Assembly: GCA_030998225.1 (NCBI GenBank)
Contig: JAPYXD010000391.1
Location: 3,662,501 to 3,726,500, forward strand
Source of the DNA: Diplolepis rosae
Taxonomy: Eukaryota; Arthropoda; Insecta; Hymenoptera; Diplolepididae
Direction: 5' to 3'
Length of the DNA stretch: 64,000 nt
The translations under genes were made by a program, and so were the position numbers. This document shows, piece after piece, positions 1 through 13,794 of this stretch. The first letter of the stretch is position 1. The number at the start of each line of letters is the position of its first letter. The notes under the pieces are model-generated. The model was not told where the DNA came from and ran no database searches. It was given only the letters and a program-made list of their open reading frames with translations.

Positions 1-3000
1 GACTCTGAATTTAAGTAAGGTGGCCAAGTAATGTGCGTATTCTTAGGGGTATAAGAATTTTTCTAAAATGGCCAACTAATATGCGAGATTTCCGGACTCT
101 GACTTTAAGTAAGGTGGCCAAGTAATCCGCGAGTTCTTAGGAGTATAAGAATTTTTATAAAGTGGCCAAGTAATACGCGAGATTTCCGGGCTCGGACTTT
201 AAGTAAGGTGGCCAAGCAATGCGCGAGTTCTTAGGAGTATAAGAATTTTTATAAAGTGGTCAAGTAATATACGAGATTTCCGGACTATGACTTTAAGTAA
301 GGTGGCCAAGTAATGCGCGAGTTCTTAGGAGTATGAGAATTTTTATAAAGTGGAAAAGTAATACGCGAGATTTCCGGGCTCGGACTTTAAGTAAGGTGGC
401 CAAGTAATGCGCGAGTTCTTGGGAGTATAAGAATTTTTATAAAGTGGTCAAGTAATATACGAGATTTCCGGACTATGACTTTAAGTAAGGTGATCAGTAA
501 TGCGCGAGTTCAATGGACCTCAGGACTGATATAAAAAAATAATAAGTGGTCTCGTAATGCGCGAGTTACACGAAGTCTGTCTAGATAAGAGTGGCCAAGT
601 AAAGCGCGAATTCTTAGGAGTATAAGAATTTTTATAAAGTGGCCAAGTAATACGCGAGATTTCCGGGCTCGGACTTTAAGTAAGGTGACCAGGTAATGCG
701 CGAGTTCTTGGGAGTATAAGAATTTTTATAAAGTGGCCAAGTAATACGCAAGATTTCCGGACTCTGACTTTAAGTAAGGTGGCCAAGTAATGCGCGAGTT
801 CTTAGGAGTATGAGAATTTTTATAAAGTGGCCAAGTAATACGCGAGATTTCCGGACTATGACTTTAAGTAAGGTGATCAGTAATGCGCGAGTTCAATGGA
901 CCTCAGGACTGATATAAAAAAATAATAAGTGGTCTCGTAATGAGCGAGTTACACGAAGTCTGTCTAGATAAGAGTGTCCAAGTAAAGCGCGAATTCTTAG
1001 GAGTATAAGAATTTTTATAAAGTGGCCAATTAATACGCGAGTTAAATGGACTGCAGAAATTCTATAAATACAAAAATAGCCGCGCAATACGCGACTTCAA
1101 CGAAGTCTGTCCTAAATAAGGTGGCAAAAGAGCTTGAGTTCAATGGACCTCAGGACTGATATAAATACATAAGTGGCCTCGTAATACGCGAGTTAAACGA
1201 AGTCTATCCTGCAAAGAGTGGCCAAGTAATGCGCGAATTCTTAGGAGTATGAGTATTTTTATAACGTGGCCTAGTAATACGCGAGATTTCCGGACTCTGA
1301 ATTTAAGTAAGGTGGCCAAGTAATGTGCGTATTCTTAGGGGTATAAGAATTTTTCTAAAAGTGCCAACTAATAAGCGAGATTTCCGGACTCTGAATATTA
1401 GTAATGTGGCCAAGTAATGCGCGAGTTCTTAGGAGTATAAGAATTTTTATAAAGTGGCCAAGTAATACGCGAGATTTCCGGGCTCGGACTTTAAGTAAGG
1501 TGACCAAGTAATGCGCGAGTTCTTAGGAGTATAAGAATTTTTATAAAGTGGTCAAGTAATATACGAGATTTCCGGACTATGACTTTAAGTAAGGTGGCCA
1601 AGTAATGCTCGAGTTCTTAGGAGTATAAGAATTTTTATAAAGTGGAAAAGTAATACGCGAGATTTCCGGGCTCGGACTTTAAGTAAGGTGACAAAGTAAT
1701 GCGCGAGTTCTTGGGAGTATAAGAATTTTTATAAAGTGGCCAAGTAATACGCGAGATTTCCGGACTATGACTTTAGGTAAGGTGATCAGTAATGCGCGTG
1801 TTTAATGGACATCAGGACTGATATAAAATAATAAAAAGTGGTCTCGTAATGCGCGAGTTACGAGAAGTCTGTCTAGATAAGAGTGGCCAAGTAAAGCGCG
1901 AATTCTTAGGAGTATAAGAATTTTTATAAAGTGACCAAGTAATGCGCGAATTCTTAGGAGTATGAGTATTTTTATAACGTGGCCTAGTAATACGCGAGAT
2001 TTCCGGACTCTGACTTTAAATAAGGTGGCAAGTAATGTGCGAATTCTTAGGGGTATAAGAATTTTTCTAAAATGGCCAACTAATACGCGAGATTTCCGGA
2101 CTCTGACTTTAAGTAAGGTGGCCAAGTAATGCGCGAGTTCTTAGGAGTATAAGAATTTTTATAAAGTGGCCAAGTAATACGCGAGATTTCCGGGCTCGGA
2201 CTTTAAGTAAGGTGACAAAGTAATGCGCGAGTTCTTGGGAGTATAAGAATTTTTATAAAGTGGCCAAGTAATATACGAGATTTCCGGACTATGACTTTAA
2301 GTAAGGTGGCCAAGTAATGCGCGAGTTCTTAGGAGTATAAGAATTTTTATAAAGTGGCCAAGTAATACGCGAGATTTCCGGGCTCGGACTTTAAGTAAGG
2401 TGGCCAAGTAATGCGCGAGTTCTTAGGAGTATAAGAATTTTTATAAAGTGGTCAAGTAATATACGAGATTTCCGGACTATGACTTTAAGTAAGGTGGCCA
2501 AGTAATGCGCGAATTCTTAGGAGTATAAGAATTTATCTAAATGGGAAAAGTAATACGCGAGATTTCGGGGCTCGGACTTTAAGTAAGGTGACAAAGTAAT
2601 GCGCGAGTTCTTGGGAGTATAAGAATTTTTTATAAAGTGGCCAAGTAATACGCGAGATGTCCGGACTATGACTTTATGTAAGGTGATCAGTAATGCGCGA
2701 GTTCAATGGACCTCAGGACTGATATAAAAAAATAATAAGTGGTCTCGTAATGCGCGAGTTACACGAAGTCTGTCTAGATAAGAGTGGCCAAGTAAAGCGC
2801 GAATTCTTAGGAGTATAAGAATTTTTATAAATAGTCCAAGTAATGCGCGAATTCTTAGGAGTATGAGTCTTTTTATAACGTGGCCTAGTAATACGCGAGA
2901 TTTCCGGACTCTGACTTTAAATAAGGTGGCAAGTAATGTGCGAATTCTTAGGGGTATAAGAATTTTTCTAAAATGGCCAACTAATACGCGAGATTTCCGG

Positions 3001-6000
3001 ACTCTGACTTTAAGTAAGGTGGCCAAGTAATGCGCGAGTTCTTAGGAGTATAAGAATTTTTATAAAGTGGCCAAGTAATACGCGAGATTTCCGGGCTCGG
3101 ACTTTAAGTAAGGTGACCAGGTAATGCGCGAGTTCTTGGGAGTATAAGAATTTTTATAAAGTGGTCAAGTAATATACGAGATTTCCGGAATATGACTTTA
3201 AGTAAGGTGGCCAAGTAATGCGCGAGTTCTTAGGAGTATGAGAATTTTTATAAAGTGGCCAAGTAATACGCGAGATTTCCGGACTATGACTTTATGTAAG
3301 GTGATCAGTAATGCGCGAGTTCAATGGACCTCAGGACTGATATAAAAAAATAATAAGTGGTCTCGTAATGCGCGAGTTACACGAAGTCTGTCTAGATAAG
3401 AGTGGCCAAGTAAAGCGCGAATTCTTAGGAGTATAAGAATTTTTATAAAGTGGCCAAGTAATGCGCGAGTTCAATGGACGTCAGAGCTGCTATAAATACA
3501 AAAATAGCCGCGCAATACGCGACTTCAACGAAGTCTGTCCTAAATAAGGTGGAATAGAGCTTGAGTTCAATGGACCTCAGGACTGATATAAATACATAAG
3601 TGGCCTCGTAATACGCGAGTTAAACGAAGTCTATCCTGCAAAGAGTGGCCAAGTAATGCGCGAATTCTTAGGAGTATGAGTATTTTTATAACGTGGCCTA
3701 GTAATACGCGAGATTTCCGGACTCTGAATTTAAGTAAGGTGGCCAAGTAATGCGCGAATTCTTAGGGGTATAAGAATTTTTCTAAAATGGCCAACTAATA
3801 CGCGAGATTTCCGGACTATGACTTTAAGTAAGGTGGCCAAGTAATGCGCGAGTTCTTAGGAGTATAAGAATTTTTATAAAGTGGCCAAGTAATACGCGAG
3901 ATTTCCGGGCTCGGACTTTAAGTAAGGTGGCCAAGTAATGCGCGAGTTCTTAGGAGTATAAGAATTTTTATAAAGTGGTCAAGTAATATACGAGATTTCC
4001 GGACTATGACTTTAAGTAAGGTGGCCAAGTAATGCGCGAGTTCTTAGGAGTATAAGAATTTTTATAAAGTGGAAAAGTAATACGCGAGATTTCCGGGCTC
4101 TGACTTTAAGTAAGGTGTCAAAGTAATGCGCGAGTTCTTGGGAGTATAAGAATTTTTATAAAGTGGCCAAGTAATATACGAGATTTCCGGACTATGACTT
4201 TAAGTAAGGTGATCAGTAATGCGCGAGTTCAATGGACCTCAGGACTGATATAAAAATAATAAGTGGTCTCGTAATGCCCGAGTTACACGAAGTCTGTCTA
4301 GATAAGAGTGGCCAAGTAAAGCGCGAATTCTTAGGAGTATAAGAATTTTTATAAAGTGGCCAAGTAATGCGCGAGTTCTTAGGAGTATAAGAATTTTTAT
4401 AAAGTGGCCAAGTAATACGCGAGATTTCCGGGCTCGGACTTTAAGTAAGGTGACCAGGTAATGCGCGAGTTCTTGGGAGTATAAGAATTTTTATAAAGTG
4501 GCCAAGTAATACGCAAGATTTCCGGGCTCGGACTTTAAGTAAGGTGGCCAAGTAATGCGCGAGTTCTTAGGAGTATGAGAATTTTTATAAAGTGGCCAAG
4601 TAATACGCGAGATTTCCGGACTATGACTTTAAGTAAGGTGATCAGTAATGCGCGAGTTCAATGGACCTCAGGACTGATATAAAAAAATAATAAGTGGTCT
4701 CGTAATGCGCGAGTTACACGAAGTCTGTCTAGATAAGAGTGGCCAAGTAAAGCGCGAATTCTTAGGAGTATAAGAATTTTTATAAAGTGGCCAAGTAATG
4801 CGCGAGTTCAATGGACGTCAGAGCTGCTATAAATACAAAAATAGCCGCGCAATACGCGACTTCAACGAAGTCTGTCCTAAATAAGGTGGCAAAAGAGCTT
4901 GAGTTCAATGGACCTCAGGACTGATATAAATACATAAGTGGCCTCGTAATACGCGAGTTAAACGAAGTCTATCCTGCAAAGAGTGGCCAAGTAATGCGCG
5001 AATTCTTAGGAGTATGAGTATTTTTATAACGTGGCCTAGTAATACGCGAGATTTCCGGACTCTGACTTTAAATAAGGTGGCAAGTAATGTGCGAATTCTT
5101 AGGGGTATAAGAATTTTTCTAAAATGGCCAACTAATACGCGAGATTTCCGGACTCTGACTTTAAGTAAGGTGGCCAAGTAATGCGCGAGTTCTTAGGAGT
5201 ATAAGAATTTTTATAAAGTGGCCAAGTAATACGCGAGATTTCCGGGCTCGGACTTTAAGTAAGGTGACCAGGTAATGCGCGAGTTCTTGGGAGTATAAGA
5301 ATTTTTATAAAGTGGCCAAGTAATACGCAAGATTTCCGGGCTCTGACTTAAAGTAAGGTGGCCAAGTAATGCGCGAGTTCTTAGGAGTATGAGAATTTTT
5401 ATAAAGTGGCCAAGTAATACGCGAGATTTCCGGACTATGACTTTAAGTAAGGTGATCAGTAATGCGCGAGTTTAATGGACCTCAGGACTGATATAAAAAA
5501 ATAATAAGTGGTCTCGTAATGCGCGAGTTACACGAAGTCTGTCTGGATAAGAGTGGCCAAGTAATTCGCGAGTTCTTAGGAGTATAAGAATTTTTATAAA
5601 GTGGCCAAGTAATACGCGAGATTTCCGGGCTCGGACTTTAAGTAAGGTGACCAGGTAATGCGCGAGTTCTTGGGAGTATAAGAATTTTTATAAAGTGGCC
5701 AAGTAATACGCAAGATTTCCGGGCTCGGACTTTAAGTAAGGTGGCCAAGTAATGCGCGAGTTCTTAGGAGTATGAGAATTTTTATAAAGTGGCCAAGTAA
5801 TACGCGAGATTTCCGGACTATGACTTTAAGTAAGGTGATCAGTAATGCGCGAGTTCAATGGACCTCAGGACTGATATAAAAAAATAATAAGTGGTCTCGT
5901 AATGCGCGAGTTACACGAAGTCTGTCTAGATAAGAGTGGCCAAGTAAAGCGCGAATTCTTAGGAGTATAAGAATTTTTATAAAGTGGCCAAGTAATGCGC

Positions 6001-9000
6001 GAGTTCAATGGACGTCAGAGCTGCTATAAATACAAAAATAGCCGCGCAATACGCGACTTCAACGAAGTCTGTCCTAAATAAGGTGGCAAAAGAGCTTGAG
6101 TTCAATGGACCTCAGGACTGATATAAATACATAAGTGGCCTCGTAATACGCGAGTTAAACGAAGTCTATCCTGCAAAGAGTGGCCAAGTAATGCGCGAAT
6201 TCTTAGGAGTATGAGTATTTTTATAACGTGGCCTAGTAATACGCGAGATTTCCGGACTCTGACTTTAAATAAGGTGGCAAGTAATGTGCGAATTCTTAGG
6301 GGTATAAGAATTTTTCTAAAATGGCCAACTAATACGCGAGATTTCCGGACTCTGACTTTAAGTAAGGTGGCCAAGTAATGCGCGAGTTCTTAGGAGTATA
6401 AGAATTTTTATAAAGTGGCCAAGTAATACGCGAGATTTCCGGGCTCGGACTTTAAGTAAGGTGACCAGGTAATGCGCGAGTTCTTGGGAGTATAAGAATT
6501 TTTATGAAGTGGCCAAATAATACGCAAGATTTCCGGGCTCTGACTTAAAGTAAGATGGCCAAGTAATACGCGAGTTCTTAGGAGTATGAGAATTTTTATA
6601 AAGTGGCCAAGTAATACGCGAGATTTCCGGACTATGACTTTAAGTAAGGTGATCAGTAATGCGCGAGTTTAATGGACCTCAGGACTGATATAAAAAAATA
6701 ATAAGTGGTCTCGTAATGCGCGAGTTACACGAAGTCTGTCTGGATAAGAGTGGCCAAGTAAAGCGCGAATTCTTAGGAGTATAAGAATTTTTATAAAGTG
6801 GCCAAGTAATACGCGAGATTTCCGGGCTCGGACTTTAAGTAAGGTGACAAAGTAATGCGCGAGTTCTTGGGAGTATAAGAATTTTTATAAAGTGGTCAAG
6901 AAATATACGAGATTTCCGGACTATGACTTTAAGTAAAGTGGACAAGTAATGCGCGAGTTCTTAGGAGTATAAGAATTTTTATAAAGTGGTCAAGTAATAT
7001 ACGAGATTTCCGGACTATGACTTTAAGTAAGGTGGCCAAGTAATGCGCGAGTTCTTAGGAGTATGAGAATTTTTATAAAGTGGCCAAGTAATACGCGAGA
7101 TTTCCGGACTATGACTTTATGTAAGGTGATCAGTAATGCGCGAGTTCAATGGACCTCAGGACTGATATAAAAAAATAATAAGTGGTCTCGTAATGCGCGA
7201 GTTACACGAAGTCTGTCTAGATAAGAGTGGCCAAGTAAAGCGCGAATTCTTAGGAGTATAAGAATTTTTATAAAGTGGCCAAGTAATACGCGAGATTTCC
7301 GGGCTCGGACTTTAAGTAAGGTGACCAGGTAATGCGCGAGTTCTTGGGAGTATAAGAATTTTTATAAAGTGGCCAAGTAATACGCAAGATTTCCGGACTA
7401 TGACTTTAAGTAAGGTGGCCAAGTAATGCGCGAGTTCTTAGGAGTATAATAATTTTTATAAAGTGGCCAAGTAATGCGCGAGATTTCCGGGCTCTGAATT
7501 TAAATAAGGTGGCCAAGTAATGTGCGAATTCTTAGGGGTATAAGAATTTTTATAAAGTGGCCAAGTAATGCGCGAATTCTTAGGAGTATGAGTATTTTTA
7601 TAACGTGGGCTAGTAATACGCGAGATTTCCGGACTCTGACTTTAAATAAAGTGGCCAAGTAATGCGAGAATTCTTAGGGGTATAATAATTTTTATATAGT
7701 GGCCAAGTAATGCGCAAATTCTTAAGAGTATGAGTATTTTTATAACGTGGCCTAGTAATACGCGAGATTTCCGGACTCTGACTTTAAATAAAGTGGCCAA
7801 GTAATGCGCGAATTCTTAGGGGTATAAGAATTTTTCTAAAATGGCCAAGTAATACAAGAGATTTCCGGACTATGACTTTAAGTAAGGTGATCAGTAATGC
7901 GCGAGTTCAATGGACCTCAGGACTGATATAAAAAAATAATAAGTGGTCTCGTTATGCGCTAGTATTATGAAGTCTGTCCTGAAAAGAGTGGCCAAGTAAT
8001 GCGCGAATTCTTAGGAGTATAAGAATTTTTATAAAGTGGCCAATTTATACGTGAGATTTCAGGACTCTGACTTAAAGTAAAGTGGCCAAGTAATGCGCGA
8101 TTTCTTAGGAGTATAAGAATTTTTATAAGTGGCCAAGTAATATGCGAGTTAAACGAAGTCTGTCCTGAAAAGAATGTCCAAGTAATGCGCGAATTTCTAG
8201 GAGTATAAGAATTTTTATAAAGTGGCCAAGTAATGCGCGAGATTTCCGTACTCTGACTTTAAGTAAGGTGGCCAAGTAATACGCGAATTCATAGGAGTAT
8301 AAGAATTTTTCTAAAATGGCCAAGTAATACGCGAGATTTCCGGACTCAGACTTTAAGTAAGGTGGCCAAGTAATACGCGAGTTCAATGGACCACAGGAAT
8401 GATATAAATACATAAGTGGCCTCGTAATACGCGAGTTAAACGAAGTCTGTCCTGCAAAGAGTGGCCAAGTAATGCGCGAATTCTTAGGAGTATAAGAATT
8501 TTTATAAAGTGGCCAAGTATTTAGCGAGATTTCCGGACTCTGACTTAAAGTAAATTGGCCAAGTAATGCGCGATTTCTTAGGAGTATAAGAATTTTTATA
8601 AGTGGCCAAGTAATATGCGAGTTAAACGAAGTCTGTCCTGAAAAGAATGTCCAAGTAATGCGCGCATTCCTAGGAGTATAAGAATTTTTATAAAGTGGCC
8701 AAGTAATGCGCGAGATTTCCGTACTCTGACTTTAAGTAAGGTGGCCAAGTAATACGCGAATTCATAGGAGTATAAGAATTTTTCTAAAGTGGCCAAGTAA
8801 TACGCGAGATTTCCGGACTATGACTTTAAGTAAGGTGATCAGTAATGCGCGAGTTCAATGGATCTCAGGACTGATATAAAAAAATAATAAGTGGTCTCGT
8901 AATGCGCGAGTTAAATGAAGTCTGTCCTGAAAAGAGTGTCCAAGTAATGCGCGAATTCTTAGGAGTATAAGAATTTTTATAAAGTGGCCAAGTAATGCGC

Positions 9001-9868
9001 GAGATTTCCGTACTCTGACTTTAAGTAAGGTGGCCAAGTAATACGCGAATTCATAGGAGTATAAGAATTTTTCTAAAGTGGCCAAGTAATACGCGAGATT
9101 TCCGGACTATGACTTTAAGTAAGGTGATCAGTAATGCGCGAGTTCAATGGATCTCAGGACTGATATAAAAAAATAATAAGTGGACTCGTAATGCGCGAGT
9201 TAAATGAAGTCTGTCCTGAAAAGAGTGTCCAAGTAATGCGCGAATTCTTAGGTGTATATTAATTTTTATAAAGGGGCAATGTAATGCGGGTTATTTCCGT
9301 ACTCTGACTTTAAGTAAGGTGGCCAAGTAATACGCGAATTCATAGGAGTATAAGAATTTTTCTAAAGTGGCCAAGTAATACGCGAGATTTCCGAACTATG
9401 ACTTTAAGTAAGGTGATCAGTAATGCGCGAGTTCAATGGACCTCAGTACTGATATAAATACATAAGTGGCCTCGTAATACGCGAGTTAAACGAAGTCTGT
9501 CCTGCAAAGAGTGGCCAAGTAATGCGCGAATTCTTAGGAGTATAAGAATTTTTATAAAGTGGCCAAGTAATGCGCGAGTTTAATGGACCTCAGGACTGAT
9601 ATAAAAAAATAATAAGTGGTCTCGTAATGCGCGAGTTCAATGGACGTCAGAACTGCTATAAATACAAAAATAGCCGCGCAATACGCGACTTCAACGAAGT
9701 CTGTCCTAAATAAGGTGGCAAAAGAGCTTGAGTTCAATGGACCTCAGGACTGATATAAAGTAACAAAACTAGCCGAGTAATACGCGAGTTCAACGAAGTC
9801 TGACCTAAATAAGGTAGCCAAGTAATGCGCGAGTTTCAACAAAATCTGGCCCAGATAAAGTGGCCAGA
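1..9868. repeat. Satellite array of 46/48-bp units with higher-order structure
   Basis: About 9.9 kb of tandem repeat runs from the window edge to 9868. Every unit carries a core close to GTGGCCAAGTAATRCGCGAG, once per roughly 46-48 bp. Two main variants alternate: a 48-bp unit with a GGAGTATAAGAATTTTTATAA tail region and a 46-bp unit with TTTCCGGGCTCGGACTTTAA, giving a 94-bp dimer. Less frequent units (tails containing GGACCTCAGGACTGATATAA, ACGAAGTCTGTC, or AGCCGCGCAATACGCGACTT) mark higher-order repeats: identical blocks recur about 901 bp apart near 1.8 and 2.7 kb, about 1197 bp apart near 4.9 and 6.1 kb, and about 290 bp apart between 8.8 and 9.4 kb. The CGCG in each unit is notable in otherwise AT-rich DNA. 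Minus-strand reading frames of up to 107 codons are by-products of the repeat and are not genes. A centromeric or subtelomeric role is possible but not shown. Confidence 0.95.
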
Positions 9869-9939
9869 TGTGAGATCATAAAACCTGAAGGGACGACTGA
9901 AATACATGGTGGAGTCCCAATTTCTCAGGTCAGATTTTT

Positions 9940-10190
9940 TATGACCCTTTTTTAAGTATAGGGTTGTAAATCCTAGAAAGGTTTTCTATGTCAGTTCTAA
10001 GATTCACTGCATCGTCCGTACCTGCAATGTGACACATTTCCAACAGCAATCTTTTTTTATAGTTTATTTCGTTAGCTAGGATTTTTGTTCTGTCAAAATC
10101 GAAGAAATGGTCTTTCTCAATTGTATGTTTAGTTAGTGCATTTTGTTAATGTTCTGATTGTTTTAACTTCAGTGTCCTTTACTTCTGGTG
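9940..10190 (-). pseudogene. Penelope-like retroelement fragment, C-terminal end of the GIY-YIG endonuclease region
   Basis: On the minus strand an open stretch from 10142 down to a TAA at 9940-9942 encodes the pattern NALTKH-(x)6-FFDFDRTKIL-(x)7-KKRLLLEMCHI followed by NLRTDIENLSRIYNPIL. This matches the end of Penelope-like element (PLE) proteins, just after the GIY-YIG endonuclease core (typical NALAKH...HxFDFxxTKIL...RxxxExxxI...DxxxLxPxY). Upstream (10142-10190) the frame contains stops but still reads something like a degenerate R-x-K-x-SEH. The reverse transcriptase domain is absent, so this is a dead remnant. The 3' end of the element points into the satellite, whose last unit ends about 70 bp away. 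Confidence 0.75.
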
Positions 10191-10544
10191 CTCGTGTATA
10201 TGTGTGGTTTGCTGTGCGTGCTTTACCAAGGACCCACGTTATATTCTCCAGTGGGTTGTTTCTTTCTGGTTTGAAATAATTGTGTTTATATATGTGCCCT
10301 TGAGGGAGTGCGTTCCGCGGCCGCATTTTTCACGGTTCCTGTGGGAGAGGATTACTTGCTGGAACAGTATTTGGAACGGCCTGGTTTCTTCACACCTAGA
10401 AACTCGCTTACACATAAGTTGTTCTGCATGTTTACTCTATTTTTAATTAATAAGCAAAAAGAAAAAAAGAAAAAAAAAATACCATATATTTTTTAATTGC
10501 ATGTATTAGTTAATAAATATTTAAAGGTTACAATTAAGCTAATT

Positions 10545-10586
10545 GGCACTGAAGAGGGCCCCCATCTGTGGCCGAAACGTTTGCCT
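10545..10586 (+). ncRNA. Hammerhead-ribozyme-like motif (copy 1)
   Basis: The sequence contains the hammerhead core boxes in order: CTGAAGA at 10549-10555 (CUGANGA), a stem-loop closed by GGCC/GGCC, then GAAAC at 10574-10578. Flanking GGCA before the core can pair with TGCC after it (stem I), and ACGT after GAA is a self-complementary candidate for a very short stem III. Penelope-like elements are known to carry hammerheads with minimal stem III that work as dimers, and this motif sits next to a PLE remnant. Cleavage activity is inferred, not shown. Confidence 0.6.
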
Positions 10587-10745
10587 TCCTAATTTTTATG
10601 TCCTCTATGACATAAATAATTAGAAACTAAGCTGACCCCAAGCCAAAATAAATATTACAGAATTATAACTGTGGGTCAATGTAACAAGGAACATGTACGG
10701 AAACATGTCACGATATAAAAGTACATTGTATTTACTCCACTTCGA
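10545..10745 (+). repeat. Penelope-like terminal-repeat fragment (copy 1)
   Basis: After the hammerhead-like motif comes a block that recurs at 37167-37375: GAAACTRA-x-CTGACCCC-AGCCAAAATAA, then GGGTCAATRTAA and a terminal AACATGTCAC. TGACCC and GGGTCA can pair as a hairpin. The orientation is opposite to the adjacent endonuclease fragment, so two inverted PLE pieces probably lie side by side. Confidence 0.5.
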
Positions 10746-13428
10746 AAATAGAAATAGGCTATATAATAGATAATAAAGATGAATAATAAGAATGTTGAAA
10801 TATTAAAAATCTAGTTTTAAATTAATATTATTTATTTTTATGTTATTCAGCATACTATGAATAAAAAAAAAACAAAAATAAACTATTATATTAGCTAATA
10901 CAGGAATAGTAATTTGTATCTAATTTTAAGTGAAATAATGTTTCAAACCTATTTGATTGCAATTAAAAACCAATATCAATTTATTTAGATTTTAATAATT
11001 AGGAATCTACCTCATCAACGAATAAATTGATGAGCATTTATTTCTGAAGGTAAAATACTAATTAAAAATTACTGAAGGATATTCATACACTCTTTTATCA
11101 ATTCTAAAAAGTTATGGTATCAATTTACATGATATATATTTGAATTTATTCACAACATACTTTAATAATAACATTAAAAACATTACTATTTTACCTTCAC
11201 AAAAATATATATTTCCACTCTTTATAAACATATTTTTAAGTTCGTAAATTTTAAAAACCAAACTTATCTGCACAAGATTTAATTCAATTTTCAACTAATG
11301 TCAGAATACATATAAGCATAAGCTAAATACTAGAAAAATTGAAAATTTAAGTTAATTGAAATACTGTTATTAAAGATTTGAAATAACAGAAATGTTCTGT
11401 TTTACCGACAATATTTCATATTCAGATATGTATTTTATAAATAACTTTGCGTATATTTTCCAAACGAATAAACTCAACTTCGAATAGGTAAAACTTTACA
11501 CTTATTTTTATAAATAAGAAGCTTATATCAAATGAAAAAAACACAAAATTCATAAATATTTTTTGTTTTAGCAAATAAATTCACAAGAGAAAACTTATAT
11601 TAAAAATTTACCCGTTTAAATTTATAATTTTGTATATTTAAACAACATATTCGATGTTTAGTTTTAAGGTTATAATGTTTATGTTTATTAAGGAAACCAA
11701 TTACAGAATAAAAATTAATCTTATGTATTAATGATTCTTCTGAATTTTGAAAGAAAGAATATTTAGTTCAATGTAAATTAACGAGATTGTAAGTTGAATT
11801 TAGATATAAATAATTATATTGTAGCTTGACTTTTCCATTATTTAAATTTAACGAAATCTGTAAAAATAATTATTTAAATAATTAATTTTTAACACATTTT
11901 ATTTTAAGAATATACATGTAGCGCTATCTCTTGGGAAATCGATGAACTTGGAAAAGTTTGGCAACTCCTACAAGGCCCAACCCAATGGGTCAGCCCTTAG
12001 AATTTTCGTCGACTATTGCGGGGGCGTAACTATTCACAATAGCTATTCAACCAATCATAAAACAAAACCTAGTATTCTCAACTCCCCTAAAAGATTTTGA
12101 AGTAGAAAGGGAAAAGAGGAAAATACATAAAAGCTATGTATTTTCATTTTTCAGCTCAGTTATTTCTTACACAAAAATTTCGACAAAGTCTCTACTTATA
12201 CTAAATTCGGTTCTTCCTACGCGAAACTTTACTAAAATCGGTCGCAAGTTTTTAAAAAAATCTTTAGAGTTAAAAGAAAAAAATTACGGAGTTTCCACAT
12301 CATTCCTTTTATTTGAAGTCATCAGGAGATTCCAAACTTCGCCAAATTCATCATATTTCCCAGGATTTATTTCTTATTAAAGAAATTCTACTAGTGAAAA
12401 ATAAAAAGTAAGTTAAATTCAAAATGGCTGTGTACTTTATCATCTTTTCTTCTCTACTTCTGTATAATTTTAATTATATTTTATTACAAATGTTTGGGTG
12501 CTGGTAATCACTCCAGTACCAACATTTGTACATTATTGCTTCCTTTTTATCCAAATCCTAGAATTGAGGACAAAGTGGCGTGATCCCTTTTATGGGAATA
12601 GTACGACTTTATCCGAAATTCGCCATGTTCTTTCCTATTTTATATTTCATTTGATGTCTTTGTATTTTATTTTTTTTTGTTTGAGAATAATCTATTAACG
12701 AACAGTAGTCCTGGGTTATTGGAATTAATTTTCCAGACCCGAAACTGCTAAAATTATTATATTCTCTTCCAGAATATAATATAAATTTAATAAAAAAATA
12801 TCTCTCTTATGTGTCTTCAGAGGTCACACAACATGTAAAAACTAAACCAAGTTGTCCGTATTAACTTGCAACTTTTCTCAAGTATCACATGCCCTCAGGA
12901 ATGAGGAGAGCGAAAAGTATTGGATGAAGTCACATCCATGATATGTCCTTCACCTAACTATTTATCATATCTAGTTTTAGACAAAAATATCTCGTGAAAC
13001 TCACCATGAACAGCTATCCAGTCGTTCAAATCCTCTCCGGGTGGCAATTTTACAATTTCTCGTAAATTGATGCCTGAATTAAGAGAAGCTTGTGCTTGTT
13101 TGTACAAAGAATACCTTAATGTGCCATGAACAAATTTTTTTCTAGGTCTGAATGTCTATGAAGAGTGAGATACAAAGAATTTATATACTATAGGTTAAGT
13201 TATAGCGAAGTCATTTTCTATCATCTAAATATTGTCTTGACCTTACCTTTCCTTTCTGAAAAAAATCAATAAAGCCGCTGAATGCAGCCATTTCATTAAT
13301 TTACTAATCACCCCTGAACTACAATTTATTTTAATTTAAAGTAAATAAATTAGAATAAAATCAGGAGGTACTACTTCTATTGGTAGTGCCGAGGGCGGCG
13401 ATATGCCAAACTCGGTCTATTCTCACAT
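10746..13428. other. AT-rich stretch without a recognised gene
   Basis: No supported coding region was found. A short GC-richer patch near 11926-12010 shares the word AGCGCYATCTCTTGGGA with 19468-19492, on the opposite strand. The segment about 12880-12965 (GAAAAGTATTGGATGAAGTCAC and GACATATCATGGATGTGAC on the other strand) is a diverged relative of the foldback repeat at 34811-35022. A possible splice donor (AAAAAGTAAGTT) lies near 12405, but no matching exon is evident. Confidence 0.5.
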
Positions 13429-13794
13429 CATGGAGAATAGACATAAGGAGACCAAACCACGAAGGAATAATAAGGAGGCCTATCTCCATGTAAGCGACTT
13501 GGCAGGTGCAACGGCGCGGTAAGTGCCCGGTTTGTAAGTTGGAAGTAGTAGAAAGGAGTGCGCAAGTGCGCAGTTGTCCTCTTTTTACTCATGAGAAAAT
13601 TATGGTATTTGTTATTACTTCGTTAATCGTGTGTTAAATAATGTTGAATAGTCTTTTCCTTCAAAGGTGAGGGGATTTAATCCGAGAAATTTTCGAGATT
13701 CTGAAGATAGCATGTAATATAATATAATCAATTTTTTTCTTAGCAATGTCGTGTCGCGTTCCGGGTTGCATAACCTCTCTGGCTTTGATCAATT

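Noticed and set aside
893..9737. Minus-strand reading frames of 60-107 codons in the first 10 kb
   Set aside because: They are periodic translations of the satellite (recurring LLGHFIKILILLRIRALLG) and repeat with its higher-order period.
1..9868. CRISPR-like array
   Set aside because: Units are contiguous satellite variants with no unique spacers, in an evidently eukaryotic context.
1..9868. CENP-B box in the satellite
   Set aside because: No match to the TTCG-x4-A-x2-CGGG pattern was seen in the unit consensus.
10204..10496. Two overlapping plus-strand ORFs
   Set aside because: They run antisense to the Penelope-like remnant and into a poly(A)-like tract.
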